Source: Candidatus Bipolaricaulota bacterium
Lineage (GTDB): Bacteria; Bipolaricaulota; Bipolaricaulia; Bipolaricaulales; Bipolaricaulaceae
Length of the DNA: 9,949 nucleotides
Assembly: GCA_021159405.1 (NCBI GenBank)
Contig: JAGGRX010000054.1
Span: forward strand, 1-9,949
Reading direction: 5' to 3'
Shown: in pieces, positions 5,772 to 9,949 of the stretch
Layout: each line of letters starts with the position of its first letter
Position numbering within the stretch: the stretch's first letter is position 1
Notes under the pieces: model-generated
Database searches by the model: none
The model's input: the letters and a program-made list of their open reading frames with translations, nothing else
What the model was told of the DNA's origin: nothing
Translations under genes and position numbers: made by a program

Positions 5772-6426
5772 CATCGTCATCGTGGCCGGAGGGGAGCTCC
5801 CACGCCCGGAAAGGCTTAAGAGGGCGGCCGAAAAGGCGGCCCTTGTGATCGCCGCCGACGGCGGGCTTTTGAGGGCGCAGGCCGCCGGCATCCAGGTCCA
5901 CGCCCTGGTGGGGGACCTGGACTCGCTTTCGGAGACCCCTTTCCCCCAAGGGCTCAGGGTGCTCAAGCACCCAATAGAGAAGGACGCCACCGACCTAGAA
6001 CTTGCCTTGGATTACGCCGTATCCCTTTCACCTGAGAAGGTGCACCTGTTCGGGGCCTTGGGAGGGAGGCTCGATCACATGCTCGCCAATTTAAACCTCC
6101 TTGAGCGCTATGACGTCCCGATCACCATCCACCATGGCCGGGAGACCTTGCACGCCGTCTCAGGGAAGCTCGTGCTTGAGGATGCCCGAGTCGGGGACCG
6201 CGTCTCCCTGATCCCGCTTTCCTCTGAGGTCACAGGGGTTCACACCCAAGGCCTACGCTGGCCGTTGAATGGCGGGACGCTCCGGCGGGCCTCGAGCCGG
6301 GGGGTATCCAACGAGGTGACCTCCCTCCCCTGCGTGGTCAGCGTTGAAGGAGGGCGCCTCCTCGTCATCCACGCGGCCAAAGGCACAAGGCCACCGAGCG
6401 AGGAAGGAAGGAGGGAAAAAGCATGA
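5761..6426 (+). CDS. thiN: Thiamine pyrophosphokinase
   Basis: ThiN transfers pyrophosphate from ATP to thiamine, making TPP and AMP in one step, so it salvages free thiamine. The 221 residues show the N-terminal catalytic domain with AADGG (31-35), VGDLDSL (50-56), KDATDLELAL (74-83) and GALGGRLDHMLANLNLL (98-114). The C-terminal thiamine-binding domain has GDRVSLIPLS (145-154), GLRWPL (164-169), SRGVSNE (179-185) and VEGGRLLVI (195-203). The start at 5761 is preceded by GGGGGTG about 5-6 nt upstream and puts the catalytic strand VIVAGGE at the N-terminus. A longer in-frame reading from 5476 would only read thiL in another frame. It overlaps thiL by 11 bp and thiB by 4 bp (ATGA). Having thiN beside the importer genes makes sense as a thiamine salvage pair. 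Confidence 0.95.
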   Translation: MAGSIVIVAGGELPRPERLKRAAEKAALVIAADGGLLRAQAAGIQVHALVGDLDSLSETPFPQGLRVLKHPIEKDATDLELALDYAVSLSPEKVHLFGALGGRLDHMLANLNLLERYDVPITIHHGRETLHAVSGKLVLEDARVGDRVSLIPLSSEVTGVHTQGLRWPLNGGTLRRASSRGVSNEVTSLPCVVSVEGGRLLVIHAAKGTRPPSEEGRREKA

Positions 6427-7445
6427 GGTGGACGTTCGGCGTGGTTTTCGCGGTGCTTGTCTCAGGACTTGGTTTGGGAGCGGAGCTTGTGGTTTACACT
6501 TACGATTCTTTCGTCTCCGGGGGGGCGGCACAGGCGATCGAGGAAGCGTTCGAGGCCGCCCATCCAGGGGTGGATCTGGTGTGGGTGGCCCCGGGGGATT
6601 CCTCGGAGATGCTGGCCCGGCTCATCGCCGAGCGGGAAGCAAGGGGAACCGAGGCCGACGTGTTCCTGGGGATTGCGGACGTGGAGCTGCCGCGGGCCCT
6701 GGCCCAGGGAGTGTTTCAGCCCTACGACCCCACCCTCATCCCCAACCTGGCCCATGTCCCCGACGAACTAGTGTTTGACGAAACCGGCCACGTGATCCCG
6801 TTCGATCACGGCTACGTCACCTTCGTCTACGACTCGGAGGACCTCCCGGAGGAGCTGGTGCCCCAGAGGTTGGAGGACCTCACCCGCCCGGAGCTAAAAG
6901 ATAAGATCGTGCTCGAAGATCCCCGCACTTCCTCCCCTGGTCTATCCTTCCTGTTGTGGACCATCGCCCATTTCGGGGAGGAGGGGTGGCTCGATTTTTG
7001 GCGGGCTCTTTTCCCAAACGTGCTCACGGTGACCAAGGGCTGGTCTGAGGCCTACGACATGTTCCTCGCCGGCGAAGCCCCCATCGTCCTCTCCTACTCC
7101 ACGGATACCGCCTACTCCTACATCGCAGAGGGGTCGCTCCGCTATCGGGTGGTCACCCCGGACGGGGAGGCTTATCGACAGGTGGAGGGGATGGGGATCG
7201 TGGCCGGGACAGACCAGCCTAAGCTTGCCCACGCCTTCCTCGATCTTGTGCTTTCCAAGGAGATCCAGGAGCTCATCCCAACCAGCCAGTGGATGTTTCC
7301 GGCAAGTTGTGCGGCAGAGCTTCCGGAGGACTTCGCCCGCTACGCGGTGATCCCAGCCCGCCCGGTCTCCCTCCCCCCTGACTACGTGGCCCAGCACCTG
7401 GAGGAGTGGCTTTCGGAGTGGCAACGGCTCCTTGTGGGAGGCTGA
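6423..7445 (+). CDS. thiB: Thiamine-binding protein of the ABC importer
   Basis: This is the extracytoplasmic receptor that delivers thiamine (also TMP and TPP in E. coli) to ThiPQ. The 340 residues begin with a signal peptide (MRWTFGVVFAVLVSGLGLGA, cleavage likely before ELVVYTYDSF). Features shared with E. coli ThiB/TbpA are YTYDSF (25-30), ADVFLGI (78-84), PFDHGYVTFVYDSE (126-139), VTKGWSEAYDMFLAGEAPIVLSYSTDTAY (203-231, in which the aromatic residues W207 and Y225/Y231 are candidates for stacking on the ligand) and LIPTSQWMFPA (284-294). There is no lipobox. The start is fixed by AAGGAGGG (6408-6415), 7 nt upstream, and by the ATGA overlap with thiN. The C-terminus overlaps the start of thiP. 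Confidence 0.95.
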   Translation: MRWTFGVVFAVLVSGLGLGAELVVYTYDSFVSGGAAQAIEEAFEAAHPGVDLVWVAPGDSSEMLARLIAEREARGTEADVFLGIADVELPRALAQGVFQPYDPTLIPNLAHVPDELVFDETGHVIPFDHGYVTFVYDSEDLPEELVPQRLEDLTRPELKDKIVLEDPRTSSPGLSFLLWTIAHFGEEGWLDFWRALFPNVLTVTKGWSEAYDMFLAGEAPIVLSYSTDTAYSYIAEGSLRYRVVTPDGEAYRQVEGMGIVAGTDQPKLAHAFLDLVLSKEIQELIPTSQWMFPASCAAELPEDFARYAVIPARPVSLPPDYVAQHLEEWLSEWQRLLVGG

Positions 7446-9103
7446 TAAAGCGCGGGGCAGGAGCGTGCCTTGCGCTCCTGCCCCTGTTGTTCCTTGCGCT
7501 TTCGTTCTTCCTCCCCCTGTGGCAGGTGTTAAGCCAGGGGCTGCGGGTGGAGGGGAGGTGGACGACCGCCCGCCTGGCCCAGCTCCTCTCCGACCCTTAC
7601 GTCCTTCACCTCCTGCGGTTCACGCTGAAGCAGGCACTGCTCTCCTCGCTGCTCAGCCTGGCCCTGGGGTTCCCTTTGGGGTGGCTGCTTGCCCGTTATG
7701 ACTTCCCGGGGAAGGAGGCCTTACGCGCCTTTACCCTGGTTCCGTTCGTCCTCCCCCCCATCACCGTGGCCCTGGGGTTCATCCTGTTTTTCGGCCACAC
7801 CGGGTACCTGAATCGGGCGCTCATGGCGATCTTCGGCCTTTCCTCTCCCCCGATCAAGGTGCTTTACTCTTTGTGGGGGATCGTCCTTGCCCACGCATTC
7901 TACAACGCACCGGTGTTCGCCCGGTTCGTGTCCGCGGCCTGGGAGGGGCTTGATCCTGGGCTCACGGAGGCGGCGAGGACTCTGGGGGTGAGGCCCCTTT
8001 CCGTCTTCCTCACCGTGACTCTGCCCCAGCTCCTCCCGGCGATCCTCTCGGCCTTCGCCTTGGTGTTCGTGTTTTGTTTTTTGTCGTTTGCCATCCCACT
8101 TGCCTTGGGAGGGGCGAAGTATGCCACTGTGGAGGTGGGGGTTTATCTTTACGCGCGCGTGTTCCTGGACCAGGGGCGGGCGGCCGCGCTGGCCATCCTG
8201 GAGCTTGCCATCGCGTTGGGGCTTACCTACCTCTACATCCGGGGCGGGGGGATGTTTACCTCCCGAGGGCAGGTCGGCCGCCCTCAGGCCACCGTGCGGC
8301 TCTTCTCACGGCCGCGACAGCTTCTCTGGCTCCCCTACCTGTTCCTGGCAGCTCTGGTGTTCCTGGGGCCCATTGGGGCGGTGATCGCCGACTCCTTCGT
8401 CCGCCCCTGGCAGGGCCAGGCGCCCACGCTCGCCTGGTACAGGATGCTGCTTTCGCCAGCCCAAAGCCCGTTCATCGGGGCCTCCCCTCGAGAGAGCGTC
8501 GCCTTGAGCCTGGAGGTGGCGACCTGCGCTGCGGGCCTGGCCCTCGTGCTCGGGTTCCTCGTGTGCTGGACCTTGAGGCGGGTGCGGTCCGCGCTCCTTG
8601 AGGCGCTGCTCATGGCGCCCATGGCCGTCTCCTCGGTGGTGCTGGGGCTGGCGTTGCTTTTTGCCTTCAGGCAACCCCCCCTCTCCGCCCTGGGCCGGGG
8701 GCCCTGGGCGATCGTCTTGGCCCACACCCTCATCCTGTACCCGTTTGTGGTACGGGTCATCCGCCCCCTTTGGCAGGGCCTTGACCCGGCATTGGTGGAG
8801 GCGGCCCGCACCTTGGGGGCGGGGAGGTTCCTCTCCTTCCTCACGGTGGAACTTCCCTTGCTTTCCCGGGGGATCCTGGTGGCGGGGGCGTTTGCCTTCG
8901 CCCTGTCGATGGGGGAAATGACGGCCGTGGCCATGCTATCCCGGCCGGGTCTGGTGACGATCCCGCTTGCCATCTACCACTTCCTCTCCGCCCGCAAGTT
9001 CGGGGCCGCCTCGGCCATGGCCACGATCCTCATCCTCATCACCGCCGGAGTAGTGTTCCTGTGGGAATACATGGGAAGGAGGCTCCTCCGTGGCCAGGCT
9101 TGA
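7418..9103 (+). CDS. thiP: Thiamine ABC importer permease, fused two-domain form
   Basis: ThiP is the membrane channel of the thiamine importer. Counting from this start (561 residues) it holds two homologous permease domains, as usual for ThiP and FbpB. Each ends in a coupling loop that contacts the ATPase: TEAARTLGVRPLSVFLTVTLP (about 183-203) and VEAARTLGAGRFLSFLTVELP (about 460-480). Hydrophobic segments lie throughout and are compatible with about 12 helices. The start is not certain. GTG 7418 has GGAGGA (7400-7405) 12 nt upstream; GTG 7406 would have that SD touching it; CTG 7442 and the unusual ATA 7445 have GGGAGG (7436-7441) at 0 or 3 nt. No ATG is available before the first helix. 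All choices overlap the end of thiB (7445) except ATA, which shares one base with it. The gene overlaps thiQ by 14 bp. Confidence 0.93.
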   Translation: MATAPCGRLIKRGAGACLALLPLLFLALSFFLPLWQVLSQGLRVEGRWTTARLAQLLSDPYVLHLLRFTLKQALLSSLLSLALGFPLGWLLARYDFPGKEALRAFTLVPFVLPPITVALGFILFFGHTGYLNRALMAIFGLSSPPIKVLYSLWGIVLAHAFYNAPVFARFVSAAWEGLDPGLTEAARTLGVRPLSVFLTVTLPQLLPAILSAFALVFVFCFLSFAIPLALGGAKYATVEVGVYLYARVFLDQGRAAALAILELAIALGLTYLYIRGGGMFTSRGQVGRPQATVRLFSRPRQLLWLPYLFLAALVFLGPIGAVIADSFVRPWQGQAPTLAWYRMLLSPAQSPFIGASPRESVALSLEVATCAAGLALVLGFLVCWTLRRVRSALLEALLMAPMAVSSVVLGLALLFAFRQPPLSALGRGPWAIVLAHTLILYPFVVRVIRPLWQGLDPALVEAARTLGAGRFLSFLTVELPLLSRGILVAGAFAFALSMGEMTAVAMLSRPGLVTIPLAIYHFLSARKFGAASAMATILILITAGVVFLWEYMGRRLLRGQA

Positions 9104-9949
9104 GGCAAGGGGCCTTACCAAGCGGTTTGGAGAGGTGGTGGCTGCCCAGGATGTTTCTTTTCGGGTGGAGGAGGGGGAGCTTTTGGCCCTGCTTGGGCCC
9201 TCGGGTTGCGGCAAGACCACGGTGCTGAGGATGCTGGCCGGGCTGACGCCCCCGGACCGGGGCCGGGTGCTAATCGCAGGGGAAGACGTAACCCCTCTTC
9301 CCCCAGAGGCGCGGGGGGTAGGGCTTGTGTTCCAAAACTATGCTCTGTTCCCCCACCTGTCCGTTTTCGGAAACGTGGCCTACGGCCTCAGGTTCGGGCG
9401 GCGCCTTCCCCGGAAGGAGCGGAGCCGGAACGTGCGGAAGCTGCTTGAGCTGGTGGGGCTTTCCGGTTACGAGCGACGGAGGATACATGAACTTTCCCAG
9501 GGGGAGGCCCAGCGGGTGGCCCTTGCCCGGGCCTTGGCCCCCCAGCCCCGGGTGTTGCTCCTGGATGAGCCCCTGTCCGCCCTGGACGCCGCCCTGAGGG
9601 TGGAGCTGCGCGGTGAGCTGCGGCAGCTTTTGAAAAGGCTTTCCATCACCGCGGTGCACGTGACCCACGACCAGGAGGAGGCCCTGGCCATCGCCGACCG
9701 GGTGGGGGTGATGCGGAAGGGACGCCTTGAACAGATAGACGCCCCCGAGGTTCTGTACCGGGCTCCTAAGACCCCGTTCGTGGCCTCATTCCTGGGGAGG
9801 GCCAACCTGTGGCCTGGGGTGATTGTCTCCGTCTCCTCGGGGGAGGCCGTGGTGGAGGTGGCAGGGGTTCGTGTTCCGGTCCAGGGCGAGGCCCCCTCCC
9901 CCGGGGAAGAGGTCTATGTGTTCTTCCGCCCGGAGCACGTGGCCGTAGG
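9090..9949 (+). CDS. thiQ: ATPase subunit of the thiamine ABC importer, 3' end outside window
   Basis: The 286 codons present encode a full ABC ATPase: Walker A GPSGCGKTT (36-44), Q-loop VFQNYALFPH (80-89), signature LSQGEAQR (135-142, with Q and E where LSGGQ is usual), Walker B VLLLDEP (155-161), D-loop SALD (163-166) and switch histidine VTHD (191-194). After about residue 235 comes a strand-rich part, RANLWPGVIVSVSSGEAVV... VYVFFRPEHVAV, which looks like the TOBE-type regulatory domain of PotA/FbpC/UgpC ATPases. E. coli ThiQ (about 230 residues) lacks it. The GTG start at 9090 has a very good SD (GGAAGGAGG, 9074-9082) 7 nt upstream. Its place after thiP makes thiQ the natural name, but by sequence alone it belongs to the broader Fe/polyamine/sugar ATPase group. 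Confidence 0.9.
   Translation, partial: MARLEARGLTKRFGEVVAAQDVSFRVEEGELLALLGPSGCGKTTVLRMLAGLTPPDRGRVLIAGEDVTPLPPEARGVGLVFQNYALFPHLSVFGNVAYGLRFGRRLPRKERSRNVRKLLELVGLSGYERRRIHELSQGEAQRVALARALAPQPRVLLLDEPLSALDAALRVELRGELRQLLKRLSITAVHVTHDQEEALAIADRVGVMRKGRLEQIDAPEVLYRAPKTPFVASFLGRANLWPGVIVSVSSGEAVVEVAGVRVPVQGEAPSPGEEVYVFFRPEHVAV

Noticed and set aside
8335..8973. A 212-codon open frame on the minus strand inside thiP.
   Set aside because: It is a high-GC antisense shadow of a well-supported permease gene. Its product is Arg-, Ala- and Ser-rich with no recognisable domain.

Overview
The window is high-GC bacterial DNA, tightly packed, with overlapping start and stop codons and a mix of strong Shine-Dalgarno (SD) sites and starts that lack one. 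No rRNA, tRNA, CRISPR array, transposase or phage gene is visible. The lineage cannot be fixed from this sequence. Gene content (ThiN-type thiamine pyrophosphokinase, ThiBPQ importer, family-1 sugar-binding proteins) and composition would suit a thermophilic or deep-branching anaerobic bacterium, but that is only an inference.

Left half (1-4671, all minus strand). Read in transcription order there is an MFS permease (4671-3400), a DUF218/YdcF-like membrane protein coupled to it by an ATGA overlap (3403-2654), a regulator made of a GntR-type winged helix fused to a complete ABC solute-binding-protein domain (2593-1130), and an exported family-1 solute-binding protein that runs off the left edge (981 to 1). 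Between the last two lies a textbook sigma-70 promoter (TTGACA, 17 bp, TATAAT). The perfect 12-bp palindrome TTGTTATAACAA abuts its -10 box and covers the predicted transcription start. The palindrome has the TTGT-N4-ACAA form used by some GntR-family repressors. The simplest model is that the fusion protein is a cytoplasmic sugar sensor that represses the neighbouring binding-protein gene and probably permease genes outside the window.

Right half (4726-9949, plus strand). One thiamine operon starts with a promoter and a TPP riboswitch and continues thiL, thiN, thiB, thiP and thiQ; every gene junction overlaps. The leader holds an apparent translational switch: a 9-bp hairpin hides the thiL SD, and the 5' arm of that hairpin can instead pair over 9 bp with the 3' domain of the aptamer. 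ThiB, ThiP and ThiQ would import thiamine, ThiN would convert it directly to TPP, and ThiL would convert thiamine monophosphate to TPP. All would fall under feedback by TPP. The last gene, thiQ, is cut by the window edge and is already longer than the classical enterobacterial ThiQ.

The two halves diverge from the region 4672-4760. Nothing looks like an intrinsic terminator (hairpin plus T-tract) in any of the three intergenic gaps.
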